The notes beneath the pieces were generated by a model. The model worked only from the letters and a program-made list of their open reading frames with translations. It was not told the DNA's origin and did no database searches. Shown one piece after another: positions 42,524-51,355 of a DNA stretch of 64,000 nt. Source of the stretch: Clostridium sp. AWRP (lineage in GTDB: Bacteria; Bacillota; Clostridia; Clostridiales; Clostridiaceae); NCBI RefSeq assembly GCF_004006395.2, contig NZ_CP029758.2, positions 3,782,001-3,846,000 of the forward strand. The letters run 5' to 3'. The position numbers and the translations under genes were made by a program. Each line of letters begins with the position of its first letter. Within the stretch, counting starts at the first letter, position 1.

Positions 42524-42724
42524 TTATTTATCTTCTACTTCATTTAAAGCTTTAACCAAACTGTTAATATCAATACCATGTACTGCAGCAGCTTCTTCAA
42601 CTGTTTCTGCTAAAGATGCAGGACAGCCTATGCATCCCATTCCGAAATTCATCAATGTTTCAGCATATGCTGGCTTCATTTTTACTATTTCACCTATAGT
42701 TGTATCTTTAGATATCTTTGCCAT
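42524..42724 (-). CDS. DUF1858 domain protein with CxxC
   Basis: 66 residues from ATG 42724. The whole protein is a DUF1858 domain, also called hybrid-cluster-protein-associated redox disulfide domain: KDTTIGEIVKMKPAYAETLMNFGM, then the pair CIGC and a helical end. The CxxC could form a reversible disulfide. It is one of two tandem paralogues (next at 42798), about 50% identical by eye. The role is not established; partners may be iron-sulfur or nitrosative stress proteins. Confidence 0.88.
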   Translation of the reverse strand: MAKISKDTTIGEIVKMKPAYAETLMNFGMGCIGCPASLAETVEEAAAVHGIDINSLVKALNEVEDK

Positions 42725-42797
42725 AATTTTCAACCTCACTTTTTAATTTATATATTCATTTAATTTTTAATATACTTTTTGTTAACAAATTCTAATT

Positions 42798-42992
42798 CTA
42801 AGATAGTGCATTTAATGCTCTTACTAAATTATCTGCATTTAATCCATGTACTTTTGCAGCTTCTTCTAATGTCTCTCCTTGAGATTCACCACAAGTCACA
42901 CATTCCATTCCAAAAGTCATCAATCTTTCTGCATTTTTGGGATTCATTTTAATAATTTCAGCTATAGTCATACTCTTAGTTATTTCAGACAT
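42798..42992 (-). CDS. DUF1858 domain protein with CxxC, tandem paralogue
   Basis: 64 residues from ATG 42992, with GGAGG eight bases upstream. Same fold as the neighbour: KSMTIAEIIKMNPKNAERLMTFGM, then CVTC followed by GES and the helical end LNADNLVRALN. It is upstream of its paralogue by 73 bp on the same strand, so a local duplication with co-expression is likely. Confidence 0.88.
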   Translation of the reverse strand: MSEITKSMTIAEIIKMNPKNAERLMTFGMECVTCGESQGETLEEAAKVHGLNADNLVRALNALS

Positions 42993-43294
42993 ATTAAATA
43001 CCTCCACCTACATTATTATAATTACATTAAATATATTTTATACAGCAAACTACCTTATACTAAAATCTTTATCAATATAAAATTCAAGTCTGTACTTATT
43101 ATTTAAGTACATTATTACCTAATAGACATTGTCACCATCATAATACTACTAAACTTGTCATATATCAAGTTTTATATATAATTATCTGCTATTTATTGTT
43201 TCACATTTCGCAAATTGTAAATTACCAGTTTCATATCATAATGTGCATCAATTATATACTACTTCTACCCTTTTCATGTCATTCATGTATAAAG
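42993..43294. other. 302-bp spacer, nothing recognised
   Basis: AT-rich spacer between the DUF1858 genes and apbE. I see no gene, clear hairpin, repeat or riboswitch; only the GGAGG site of the DUF1858 gene at its left end. Confidence 0.6.
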
Positions 43295-44341
43295 TTACTT
43301 TTTATCCATAAGCTTAAAACTCGAATTAGTAATTTGGAAATTACCTTTTAATCCATCTGTGATATAAACTTTTTTGTCCTTTGTAATAAATATAGCCTGC
43401 AATCCATTTTTTTTGTTCACATAATCCATTCCCTTATCCACTCCTAGATAAAATATATTTTTAGTCATGGCATCGGCATCTATGGAAACATCTGTGACCA
43501 AAGTAACACTAGCTAAATTATTATCCATAGGATATCCTGTAAAGGGATTTAATATATGGTGATATTTTTTCCCATTTTTTTCGAAGTACCTTTCATATAT
43601 GCCTGAAGTTACTACAGTTTTATTTGTAACATTTAAGCCTCCAGCAGGATCTCCTCTTGTTTTAAAAGGATCTTGTACTCCTATATTCCATGGTTTTCCA
43701 TTAGTATTAGTATTTATAGCTAAAATATTTCCTCCCAGATTTACAATAGCGTGTTTAACCCCATTTTCCTTTAGTATTCTTGCAGCCTCATCTGCAGAAT
43801 ATCCCTTTGCAATTCCACCTAGGTCCAAAGACATACCCTGCCTTTTTAGCATTACCTTACTATTCTTTTCATCTAATAGTAGATCTTTATAATTGATAAG
43901 TGATTTTTTTTCATTTATTTCGCTTTGAGAAGGAAGTCTAGCGTTATCTGTTCCTATTCCCCATAGTTTAACTAAAGGTCCAACTGTTATATCAAAAGCC
44001 CCTGAGGACTGCTCCGAATAGTATTTTCCCTTTTTTAAAACATAAAATGTATCCTTCGATACTTTTACAAAATTCTTGCCTGCAGCATCTGCCACTGCAT
44101 CTAATTCTGTACCAGGTTTATTTACACTCATCTTATTTTCAATTTCTTTAATTCTGGCAAAAGCTTTGTCTATAACTGATTCAGGCTTACTGTCATATAC
44201 AGTTATAGTACATATAGTACCAAGCATATATTCAGTTTTTGAAACAGGTTGCACATTGTCTTTTACACAAGAAGTTAAAGGAATTATAGAAACTATAATT
44301 ATGATAATTAGAAATAGATTTAGTTTTCTATTATATTTCAT
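43295..44341 (-). CDS. apbE: FAD:protein FMN transferase (ApbE), lipoprotein
   Basis: 348 residues. The signal peptide ends in lipobox LTSC near residue 25, so the enzyme sits on the outer face of the membrane. Family blocks are present: MLGTICTITVYD, GAFDITVGPLVKLWG, LDLGGIAKGYSADEAA, AIVNLGGNILAI and the metal-binding DAMTKNIFYLG. ApbE attaches FMN from FAD to a threonine of flavoproteins such as RnfG/RnfD or NqrC. It lies 30 bp behind cobU on the same strand, so it may share the cob transcript. No rnf genes are visible. Confidence 0.92.
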   Translation of the reverse strand: MKYNRKLNLFLIIIIIVSIIPLTSCVKDNVQPVSKTEYMLGTICTITVYDSKPESVIDKAFARIKEIENKMSVNKPGTELDAVADAAGKNFVKVSKDTFYVLKKGKYYSEQSSGAFDITVGPLVKLWGIGTDNARLPSQSEINEKKSLINYKDLLLDEKNSKVMLKRQGMSLDLGGIAKGYSADEAARILKENGVKHAIVNLGGNILAINTNTNGKPWNIGVQDPFKTRGDPAGGLNVTNKTVVTSGIYERYFEKNGKKYHHILNPFTGYPMDNNLASVTLVTDVSIDADAMTKNIFYLGVDKGMDYVNKKNGLQAIFITKDKKVYITDGLKGNFQITNSSFKLMDKK

Positions 44342-44371
44342 ATCATTTAACCTTTCTAAATAAAAAATTAT

Positions 44372-44920
44372 TTACTTTAGCTTTATAGGTAAACCACAAG
44401 CTACCATATATACCTCATCACTAAAGCGAGCTATAAACTGATTCACTCTTCCCAAAATATCTACAAATATTCTACTGAGCTTATACTCAGATACCACACT
44501 ATATCCCACTTCATTAGTAACAATTAAAATATGCTTGTCACTATGTTTTACAGAAGATATTATATTATCTACTTCCTTAATTATATCCTTTTCTAAATTT
44601 TCTATGTCTTCAGATGTAATATTGTCAAAGTCATAGTTTTTTTCAAAAATTATATTAGTTACCATCGTTCCTATACATTCTAACATTATGTACTTACTGC
44701 TGGATTTTTCTATAGCCTTGTCTAATTTAGTGAAGCCCTCATAAGTTTTCCATTTCTGATTTCTTCTCAGTTTATGCTTTTCGATCCTCTTTTCCATTTC
44801 ACTGTCCGTAACTACAGCAGTTGCTATATAAAGTACGTCATCTCTCCTTTCAAGAATTTTTTCTGCAAAGGTACTTTTTCCACTTCTACTGCCACCTGTT
44901 ATTAAAGTTATCTTTCCCAT
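44372..44920 (-). CDS. cobU: Adenosylcobinamide kinase / adenosylcobinamide-phosphate guanylyltransferase
   Basis: 182 residues. P-loop GGSRSGKSTFAE (about 8-19), HKLRRNQKWKTYEGF containing the guanylylated His (about 46), LECIGTMVTN and IVTNEVGYSVV are the family motifs. It phosphorylates adenosylcobinamide and then attaches GMP, in the nucleotide-loop assembly of cobalamin. It sits in the order cobC-cobS-cobU, 33 bp after cobS. Confidence 0.92.
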   Translation of the reverse strand: MGKITLITGGSRSGKSTFAEKILERRDDVLYIATAVVTDSEMEKRIEKHKLRRNQKWKTYEGFTKLDKAIEKSSSKYIMLECIGTMVTNIIFEKNYDFDNITSEDIENLEKDIIKEVDNIISSVKHSDKHILIVTNEVGYSVVSEYKLSRIFVDILGRVNQFIARFSDEVYMVACGLPIKLK

Positions 44921-44953
44921 ATTTTATCCTCCATCATATGATAATAACTCTGT

Positions 44954-45712
44954 TTATAATAGCTTAGTAAGTATAACTGCAGCTATAAGCATAGTAAGTA
45001 TTTCTACCATTTCATTATCTGCCCCAAATAAGTCTCCCGTAAGGCCTCCAATTTTTTTGTTGCAAAATACATTTATTAAAAGTGCCATAATCAAAGCAGC
45101 AGGTATCATTATAGCAACATATTTGGGATTCATACCACAAAGTAAAATAGCGATAGTTACAACAAGTGCTAAAAACATCTGTAACTTTCCTATGTTGCCT
45201 ATAAAGAAATTTCCTGTTCCTGTTTTCTTAGCCGTTTTGCCTATAAAAGCTATAAATACTATTGAAAATCTACCTATAACAGGTGCAGCTACTATTATAA
45301 AAGAAAACCTAGGCACTATAGAACAAAGAAGACTGTATTTTAATATTATATCCATAACTATAGTAGCACAAGCATAACTTCCTATTCTGCTGTCTTTCAT
45401 TATCTCTATAATTTTGTCATTACCTTTAAATGCAAAAAAACCATCACTCATATCTCCTAGTCCATCTAAATGTAGTGCACCCGTAAGCATTATGCCAAGT
45501 AAAAGTATAATAGCTACACTTACATTTACAGGGAGTACCATTATACATAGTTTGTACACTATCCATTGAATCCCCCCCACCAATAATCCTATGACTGGCA
45601 TAAAGACAGTGCCTCTCCTAAAATTTTCTTGTTCACAAGAGAAGCTTTTATTAATTGGAATTCTAGTCATAAATTGAACCATTAAAAAAAAGTCATTTAT
45701 TAAATTCTTCAA
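44954..45712 (-). CDS. cobS: Adenosylcobinamide-GDP ribazoletransferase (cobalamin synthase)
   Basis: 252 residues from a TTG start with AGGGGG upstream. Integral membrane protein with about six helices. The conserved block ALHLDGLGDMSDGFFAFKGNDKIIEIMKDSRIGSYA carries the aspartates that bind metal and GDP. It joins adenosylcobinamide-GDP to alpha-ribazole in the last steps of vitamin B12 synthesis. It lies 54 bp after cobC. Confidence 0.93.
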   Translation of the reverse strand: MKNLINDFFLMVQFMTRIPINKSFSCEQENFRRGTVFMPVIGLLVGGIQWIVYKLCIMVLPVNVSVAIILLLGIMLTGALHLDGLGDMSDGFFAFKGNDKIIEIMKDSRIGSYACATIVMDIILKYSLLCSIVPRFSFIIVAAPVIGRFSIVFIAFIGKTAKKTGTGNFFIGNIGKLQMFLALVVTIAILLCGMNPKYVAIMIPAALIMALLINVFCNKKIGGLTGDLFGADNEMVEILTMLIAAVILTKLL

Positions 45713-45766
45713 AGTAATTCCCCCTAGTATAATCTATAGTATATTTAAATAAAATTGTAATCAATA

Positions 45767-46360
45767 TTATGTATTAACATGGGTAATACTATCTATAAAT
45801 AAATTACTATATTCATACTTAACTAGAGTAACATCTCCATTTTTTGAAGCAAATTTCCAGAAAAAATCCAGTATACCATTTAAGACATAACAATAAACTG
45901 ATCTTATAACACCACTGTGAGTAACTATTAAAACGTTATCCCTGTTTAACTTTAAAATATCATCCATAAAGCTTTTTACTCTAGAATAAAATTCAATGTA
46001 ACTTTCTCCTTCAGGTGGTGACACACTTTTCCAATCGTCACTCCACTTTTTCCATTCTTCAGGGTAAAGTTTCATTATTTCTTTGTAATTTTTACCTTCA
46101 AACTTTCCAAGATTCATCTCATTCAATCTTTCATCTATAACAATCTCCTTAGAATTACCTTCTAAAATTATCTTAGCCGTCTGAGATGCTCGTTTTCTGT
46201 CACTTACATAAACATCATCAAATTCTATATTGCTTAAAAGTTTTTTTGTCTGTTCTGCTTGACTTAAACCCTTTTCATTTAAAGATACGTCAAGCCTTCC
46301 GTAATAATATTTATTATTATTTTCGTTTGTTTGTCCATGTCTTACAAAGTAAATATTCAT
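45767..46360 (-). CDS. cobC: Histidine phosphatase family protein, probable alpha-ribazole phosphatase
   Basis: 197 residues. Catalytic RHGQTNEN at residues 7-14, second Arg in SDRKRASQTA, and VTHSGVIRSV near residue 143 are the phosphoglycerate mutase-like histidine phosphatase motifs. The assignment to CobC, which removes phosphate from alpha-ribazole-5'-phosphate, rests mainly on its place upstream of cobS and cobU. It is the first gene of the group, about 100 bp after a minus-strand hairpin with a T run. Confidence 0.83.
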   Translation of the reverse strand: MNIYFVRHGQTNENNNKYYYGRLDVSLNEKGLSQAEQTKKLLSNIEFDDVYVSDRKRASQTAKIILEGNSKEIVIDERLNEMNLGKFEGKNYKEIMKLYPEEWKKWSDDWKSVSPPEGESYIEFYSRVKSFMDDILKLNRDNVLIVTHSGVIRSVYCYVLNGILDFFWKFASKNGDVTLVKYEYSNLFIDSITHVNT

Positions 46361-46462
46361 AACTTTTATCCTCCTGCATAAGCTAACAATACATGCTAAC
46401 TTACTTTAGTTATTATATAATATTTGAATAAAATATACAAATTCTAAAGATAAATGTAAAAA

Positions 46463-46490
46463 AATAAGGGCGAAAATTTCCGCTCTTATT
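46463..46490 (-). terminator. Hairpin with T run upstream of cobC
   Basis: AATAAGGGCG (46463-46472) pairs with CGCTCTTATT (46481-46490) with one G-T pair; on the minus strand it is followed by seven T. It lies about 100 bp before cobC with no gene upstream on that strand, so it may act as an attenuator. No cobalamin riboswitch consensus was found around it. Confidence 0.55.
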
Positions 46491-46729
46491 TTAAATGAGA
46501 ATTAGGTATAAAGTATGTTAATTTATTAACTTTTACAAGTTAATAATACCACAATTTTTCTAATAATCAAGTTTTTCATAATAAAATAATATATATTTTA
46601 TAACTTTTTATTAATTTATAATCCATTTCTTACAGTTACATATTGTATATTTATTAACAAGTATATACATGTTATTTTAATAAATATAAGTATATAGCAT
46701 TCATAACAATAATTACCTTAAATTTAATT

Positions 46730-46758
46730 TTGACAACTAATAACTTTTATTATATAGT
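46730..46758 (+). promoter_or_regulatory. Promoter of perR
   Basis: TTGACA (46730-46735), 17-bp spacer, TATAGT (46753-46758). TTATTATATAGTAGAATT and TTATAA just downstream form an imperfect AT inverted repeat that could be an autoregulatory Per box. Confidence 0.6.
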
Positions 46759-46788
46759 AGAATTGATTATAAAATAAGGATGGTGCAT

Positions 46789-47211
46789 ATGGATAATTTA
46801 ACTTCTATTTTTAGAGAAAAAAAGCTAAAACTTACCCCACAGCGTATTGCTGTATATAAATATTTACAATCTACCAAGAAACATCCTTCGGCTGAAACCA
46901 TATATAAAGCCCTTCAGCCAGAATACCCTACTATGAGCCTAGCAACTGTTTATAAAGCTTTAAAAACTTTAGTTGACGTAAATTTAGTACAGGAAATCAA
47001 TATAGGGGAAGGTAACTTTAGATATGATGGAAATGTTAATCCTCATTCTCATATACAGTGTATAGTTTGTGAGAAAGTAGATGACGTAGAAGGAATTTGT
47101 TTTTCTAATTTAAATGATAAAATTAAAGATTGTGTTGACTACCAAGTATTGAGTAATCAGGTTTATTTTTACGGCATATGTAAAGACTGTCAAAAAAACT
47201 CTAAAGAATAA
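46789..47211 (+). CDS. perR: Fur-family repressor, probably PerR
   Basis: 140 residues from ATG 46789, eight bases after AAGGA; an ATG at 46780 overlaps that site. An N-terminal winged helix (KLKLTPQRIAVYKYLQSTKKHPSAETIY, MSLATVYKALKTLV) leads to the metal-binding domain: FRYDGNVNPHSHIQC supplies the Asp and two His of the regulatory site, and two CxxC pairs (CIVC, CKDC) hold structural zinc. The Asp in RYDG and the close match to clostridial PerR favour a peroxide sensor over an iron-sensing Fur. It stands alone with its own promoter and terminator. Confidence 0.78.
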   Translation: MDNLTSIFREKKLKLTPQRIAVYKYLQSTKKHPSAETIYKALQPEYPTMSLATVYKALKTLVDVNLVQEINIGEGNFRYDGNVNPHSHIQCIVCEKVDDVEGICFSNLNDKIKDCVDYQVLSNQVYFYGICKDCQKNSKE

Positions 47212-47234
47212 TGCTTGTATGCAGCAAAAACTAA

Positions 47235-47272
47235 GGCAGTTATCTATTATAATTAAGATAACTGCCTATTTT
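47235..47272. terminator. Bidirectional terminator
   Basis: GGCAGTTATC (47235-47244) pairs perfectly with GATAACTGCC (47257-47266), followed by TATTTTT, between converging genes. Confidence 0.88.
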
Positions 47273-48498
47273 TAAGAGGATTCATCTACTACTTCATTCC
47301 ATTCATTTTTAGTGTATTTTCCAGAAAGTATACTGTCAACCTTGCTTGATATATTATTTTTAAAGCTTTCGGGTACATTATATATAAATGCTATATTATC
47401 TTCCGTCATGTTTTCTAAATGAGTTATCACGCACTTCTTTATACCATCTTTCGAAATGTCTGAGTTTTTAAATCCTGTTACAAAACCTTTGTCACTTAAC
47501 TTTTTTTGAGCATCTTTTCCAAACGCAAACCTTATAAATTCGTTTGTCTCTTCTGTGTTCTTACTACTTATAAGAACACTCATTATAGCATCTGCCATAA
47601 TTGGAACTTTTAACTGACTTTTAGAATTTGGACTATAATACTCAAAGCATTTTATATTTTTGCTTTTTAGATTGTTCACATAATATGAAGATGCTATTAT
47701 TACTGGAATGTCTCCTTTATCAAACTTTTTTAAACTTGATTCATTTCCTATTTCAAAAGTATCCTTGTTTATAGATCCATTTTTTACGAGATCATTTAAC
47801 AAATCGAAACTTTTTTGAACCTCAGTTAACTTTTTGTATGCAGAAGGTCCGCTGTCATATATATTTTCAAGTTTCTTCATAGTAATTGTATTGCTTGATA
47901 TGATAGAAAATAAAGTATTATTAATATCCATTCCTTCATTAAGAACTACAGGTACTCTTATTGATGTAGCGTTCATTGTCTTCAAAGAAGCATTAAATTC
48001 ATCTATATTATTTGGTATTTTTAGTCCTAACTTATCGAAGGCACTTTTATTACAGAGTATCTCTATAGTATAAGGCATTACAGTAATTCCATAATATCTA
48101 TCATTAAATCTACCGTAAGATTTTACTGAAGTATAATATTTATCAGCTAATTTATTTTGTTCATACGTATTTCCCATATCCGCTAAAAGTCCTTTTCTAA
48201 CTAACTTTAACATGTCATTTCTTGAAGCAATTACGATATCTATATCACTGGATTCGCTTACATTTTCATCCACTTTTTCTCCTATAGCATTATTTATGTT
48301 TACCTTTACTTTAGGATTTTTCTTTTTATATTCGTCTGTTAAAAATTTTATTATATTTAAAGATTCTTTATCCTTTACACCTACATATATATTTATCTGT
48401 CTATTTTTTTTGAGTGTTTCTGTATTTTTCCCACATGCAGATAAATTAAATAACAATATTATCATTAATAAAAATGTAATTGTCTTATTTTTGAGCAT
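47272..48498 (-). CDS. Extracellular solute-binding lipoprotein (family 1), no transporter partner nearby
   Basis: 408 residues from ATG 48498 (AAGGAG 12 bases upstream). Signal peptide with lipobox LSAC at about residue 21. The mature part has the two-lobed fold of sugar-type binding proteins: INIYVGVKDKESLNIIKFLTDEYKKKNPKVKVNI at the start, DIDIVIASRNDMLKLVRKGLLADM and later PVIIASSYYVNNL. Permease and ATPase genes are absent; the divergent neighbour encodes another surface protein. The ligand is unknown. Confidence 0.85.
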   Translation of the reverse strand: MLKNKTITFLLMIILLFNLSACGKNTETLKKNRQINIYVGVKDKESLNIIKFLTDEYKKKNPKVKVNINNAIGEKVDENVSESSDIDIVIASRNDMLKLVRKGLLADMGNTYEQNKLADKYYTSVKSYGRFNDRYYGITVMPYTIEILCNKSAFDKLGLKIPNNIDEFNASLKTMNATSIRVPVVLNEGMDINNTLFSIISSNTITMKKLENIYDSGPSAYKKLTEVQKSFDLLNDLVKNGSINKDTFEIGNESSLKKFDKGDIPVIIASSYYVNNLKSKNIKCFEYYSPNSKSQLKVPIMADAIMSVLISSKNTEETNEFIRFAFGKDAQKKLSDKGFVTGFKNSDISKDGIKKCVITHLENMTEDNIAFIYNVPESFKNNISSKVDSILSGKYTKNEWNEVVDESS

Positions 48499-48609
48499 AA
48501 ATTCTATCATCTCCTTTAAATATAATTTAAGCCCCTTTTCTATAAATTTATTTTGTACATAATAATTAAATATATAATACATTCATATAATTAAGTGGAG
48601 GTGAAATTT

Positions 48610-49551
48610 ATGAAATTTAGGATAATATTTCTAAAGAAAAAATACATCTACTTTTCTATATTATCATTGATATTTATATTAGCAGTCATAATTTTTATGG
48701 TATCTAGAGGTTCTTCTCCTTCATTTAACACTATTTCAAATAATAAAAAGATAAAAGCAGATTTTAATGGTGATGGAAAAGAAGACATATTATCTATTGT
48801 GCGTAATAAAAGTAAATATTCAATGAAAGTAATAATTGGAGATAAGTCCTTTAATTTTCAAACAGATAGAAATTCCCCTATAATTGAAAATTATTCTCCT
48901 TATTGGCCCATTAGAGTAATTCTTATGGATGTATCCAGAAATAAGATTCCTGAAATATTTGTACAAGGTTCCATTGCAAATAAACCAGTTCAACGTGTTT
49001 TTACATTCAATAATAACAAATTTGATAATATATTTTCAAATTATAACAACATATTAGGATTTATAGACTGTAAAAACAACAAGACACCAAAAGTAATATC
49101 TGGTAAATTTCAAGAAGACAACATGACACTTTCAAATTACATTTTTTTAAACTATAAATTTAAAAATTATAATTATGAGAATGACAATACTTTTATGGGA
49201 AACGATACTATATGCACATTTATTAAATTAATCCAGGGACTTCCTCAAAGTGAATCCTACAAACCTAAAGATATATTTTATTCTAATATATCCAGTGAAA
49301 ATATGTCTCTAATAGGTAACATGTCCGGTGAAAACAATTCCTATGTATTTCAGGATGCACTGTTCATGGAAAATAAATGTGATGCAAATGGAAATACTTC
49401 TGAGTTATCCTGGACATTAAATTTTAAAGCCATCTCTAACACAGATACCAACATAGTAAAAAACTATACTCTAAATTTAGCTCTCCTACCTGATAAAAGT
49501 AGTGAAAAAAAATATCACTTTAAAATTGCATCTATGTATAGGTCTAAATAA
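48610..49551 (+). CDS. Membrane-anchored surface protein with FG-GAP/VCBS-like motif, function unknown
   Basis: 313 residues from ATG 48610 (GGAGGTG seven bases upstream). A single N-terminal membrane helix (about 12-33) is followed by an outside domain. KADFNGDGKEDILSIVRNK (about 56-74) is a calcium-binding-type loop of FG-GAP/VCBS repeats, and the rest is beta-rich without a recognised family. It is divergent from the solute-binding lipoprotein with about 110 bp between the starts, so the two may be regulated together. An enzyme or adhesin role cannot be assigned. Confidence 0.78.
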   Translation: MKFRIIFLKKKYIYFSILSLIFILAVIIFMVSRGSSPSFNTISNNKKIKADFNGDGKEDILSIVRNKSKYSMKVIIGDKSFNFQTDRNSPIIENYSPYWPIRVILMDVSRNKIPEIFVQGSIANKPVQRVFTFNNNKFDNIFSNYNNILGFIDCKNNKTPKVISGKFQEDNMTLSNYIFLNYKFKNYNYENDNTFMGNDTICTFIKLIQGLPQSESYKPKDIFYSNISSENMSLIGNMSGENNSYVFQDALFMENKCDANGNTSELSWTLNFKAISNTDTNIVKNYTLNLALLPDKSSEKKYHFKIASMYRSK

Positions 49552-49575
49552 AAAAGGGACCGTTCACGCGGTCCC
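49550..49575 (-). terminator. Terminator of the WYL regulator gene
   Basis: GGGACCG (49556-49562) pairs perfectly with CGGTCCC (49569-49575); on the minus strand a run of T follows (complement of 49550-49555). On the plus side the next bases are G-rich, so it mainly serves the minus strand. Confidence 0.8.
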
Positions 49576-49625
49576 AAGGGGGATGGGGGGTTATTACATC
49601 AAATAACATTTTTATTACTTGATGC

Positions 49626-49645
49626 TAGGAGATTTAAATCTCCTA
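49626..49645. promoter_or_regulatory. Perfect 20-bp palindrome
   Basis: TAGGAGATTT (49626-49635) and AAATCTCCTA (49636-49645) form an uninterrupted perfect palindrome in the spacer downstream of the WYL regulator gene. It could be a cruciform, a binding site or part of a tail hairpin. Confidence 0.4.
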
Positions 49646-49701
49646 ATTACATTTATTATAATGTCCCATTCTAAACAAATTATTCATAAAAATTGAAATT
49701 T

Positions 49702-50655
49702 CTAATATCTTTTATACAATTCTTCTAATTCTCTCTTTATATCCTTTCTAAGTTCTACAGGTTCAATTACCTCCGCATCTTTTCCAAAACTCAGTACCCA
49801 TTTTTTAACATCCTCCAATTCATTCAAGTATATAGTAAAAAGTATACTTCCATCTTCAAACTGGTCTATATGCTGATGTATATGCCATGTAGTATCTTTT
49901 ATAAAAGCAGCTTCCTGCTCGCTAAATTTTATTACTACCTTTATTTTATCTCCCCTAAATATACCCCAGTTCTTGTCCAAATATTCTTTTAGTGAAAATG
50001 TATGAGGTTTCATATATATATCTTTACTAATTTTCAAATTTTTTACTCTATTTAGTTTAAAGCTGCGTATATCACCTTTCATGTGGCAATAGCCTATTAT
50101 ATACCAATCCCCTTCTTTAAATATCAAATCGTATGGATCTATTTTTCTCATAGTTAAATTATTTTTATTTACTGAAAAATAATTTATGCTTAAACTTCTC
50201 CCCCTACTCATAGAATAATTTATCTTAGATATCTTATCTTCTAGATTTTCCATATTTCCCACATAATTTATCGAAAAATTCTTATTACTATTTATTTTAC
50301 TTAAATCCTCATTTTTATTTACATTTACGCTTTTTATTTTAAAAATGGCATTTTTTAAATCCTTCTCATACACAAAACCATTTTTTGATGTAAGTATTTC
50401 CTCCGCCATAAGAAGAGCTTCCAGTTCATTTTCACTTAAGTTGGAAGGTTTTATATAAAAATTTTGGTCTATATAAAATCCACCATTTCTTCCTTTTCTT
50501 GTATATATAGGTACACTTGCTTCATTTAAATTTCTTATATATCTATATATAGTTTTCTTATCCACTTCCAAAATTTCAGACAATTCTGATGCAGTAGTTA
50601 ACCCTTTATATTGCAGCATTATTATAATTTCTAATAAATTAGAAATTTTAGACAT
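49702..50655 (-). CDS. HTH-WYL domain transcriptional regulator
   Basis: 317 residues from ATG 50655. An N-terminal winged helix of HTH_11 type (LEIIIMLQYKGLTTASELSEILEVDKKTIYRYIRNL) is followed by a WYL domain (about 135-225: GRSLSINYFSVN, then LIFKEGDWYIIGYCH with the W-Y residues) and a C-terminal WCX region. WYL regulators sense nucleic acids or small nucleotides and control DNA damage, defence or metabolism. It lies alone; the nearby plus-strand gene at 50888 starts about 230 bp away. Confidence 0.9.
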   Translation of the reverse strand: MSKISNLLEIIIMLQYKGLTTASELSEILEVDKKTIYRYIRNLNEASVPIYTRKGRNGGFYIDQNFYIKPSNLSENELEALLMAEEILTSKNGFVYEKDLKNAIFKIKSVNVNKNEDLSKINSNKNFSINYVGNMENLEDKISKINYSMSRGRSLSINYFSVNKNNLTMRKIDPYDLIFKEGDWYIIGYCHMKGDIRSFKLNRVKNLKISKDIYMKPHTFSLKEYLDKNWGIFRGDKIKVVIKFSEQEAAFIKDTTWHIHQHIDQFEDGSILFTIYLNELEDVKKWVLSFGKDAEVIEPVELRKDIKRELEELYKRY

Positions 50656-50887
50656 AGTCCTTACCCCCAATATATTTAGTATTTATAATAATTTATATCG
50701 TTACTTTTTATAAACTTTTTAGTAAAACTTTATTCTAAATTAAACTTGTTCTAGTTTAATCTAGAATTTTAGGTATAAACTTTAATTTTAGTATCAAATT
50801 TTTTGCCTTTGAATAATATATATTATAAATTAATTATGTTTAATTTAAATAAATACAAATCTATTTACTTAAAAATAAGGGGTGAAT

Positions 50888-51265
50888 ATGATGTCAAAAC
50901 ACCATCGCAAAAATTACAATACTGGTTTCAATTTAGGTGATATTCTAAATAATATAGATATAACTCAACTTGTCTCAATAATATCTGCTCTAGGTGGTAA
51001 CTCCAGAAACTCTTCCAATGACCAATTGGGAGCAATGTTGAGCAATCTAAATTTAGGGGATATTTCCAAGAAAAATAATGTGCCTGAGTTTAATCAATCC
51101 AATATAAACTCTCAACTTGCAGAATTAGAAAAGAGATTATCACAAACTGAAGACAATAGCAGTGGAAAAAACGAGATATTAGATGCAGTAAGACAACTTC
51201 AAAATTCTCCAGATGCAGCTAAAATATTAAATAGTTTTATGAATTCCAATAATAACAAAAAATAA
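50888..51265 (+). CDS. Hypothetical Asn/Ser-rich protein
   Basis: 125 residues; ATG 50888 or 50891, both served by AAGGGGTGA. It has no membrane segment or signal. The N-terminal third has a hydrophobic helix pattern (NLGDILNNIDITQLVSIISALGG), the middle is rich in Asn/Ser and a coiled coil follows (NSQLAELEKRLSQTEDN). I do not recognise a family; such proteins occur singly in clostridia. It ends with a long hairpin terminator. Confidence 0.75.
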   Translation: MMSKHHRKNYNTGFNLGDILNNIDITQLVSIISALGGNSRNSSNDQLGAMLSNLNLGDISKKNNVPEFNQSNINSQLAELEKRLSQTEDNSSGKNEILDAVRQLQNSPDAAKILNSFMNSNNNKK

Positions 51266-51293
51266 TTAAATTACATTTTTTTAATTATCGCCT

Positions 51294-51349
51294 TCAAAAA
51301 GGAAGTGTTACAATAGCAATTTTTTAAATTGCTTTGAACACTCCCTTTT
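51294..51349. terminator. Long bidirectional terminator
   Basis: AAAAAGGAAGTGTT (about 51296-51309) pairs with AACACTCCCTTTTT (about 51333-51346) with one mismatch, and an inner AGCAATTT/AAATTGCT stem extends it. It separates two converging genes. Confidence 0.75.
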
Positions 51350-51355
51350 TAATTA

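Noticed and set aside
46361..46788. Cobalamin riboswitch before cobC
   Set aside because: No conserved GCCACTG-type core or matching length was seen on the minus strand.
49576..49591. G-quadruplex
   Set aside because: Only two G runs are present close together; four are needed.
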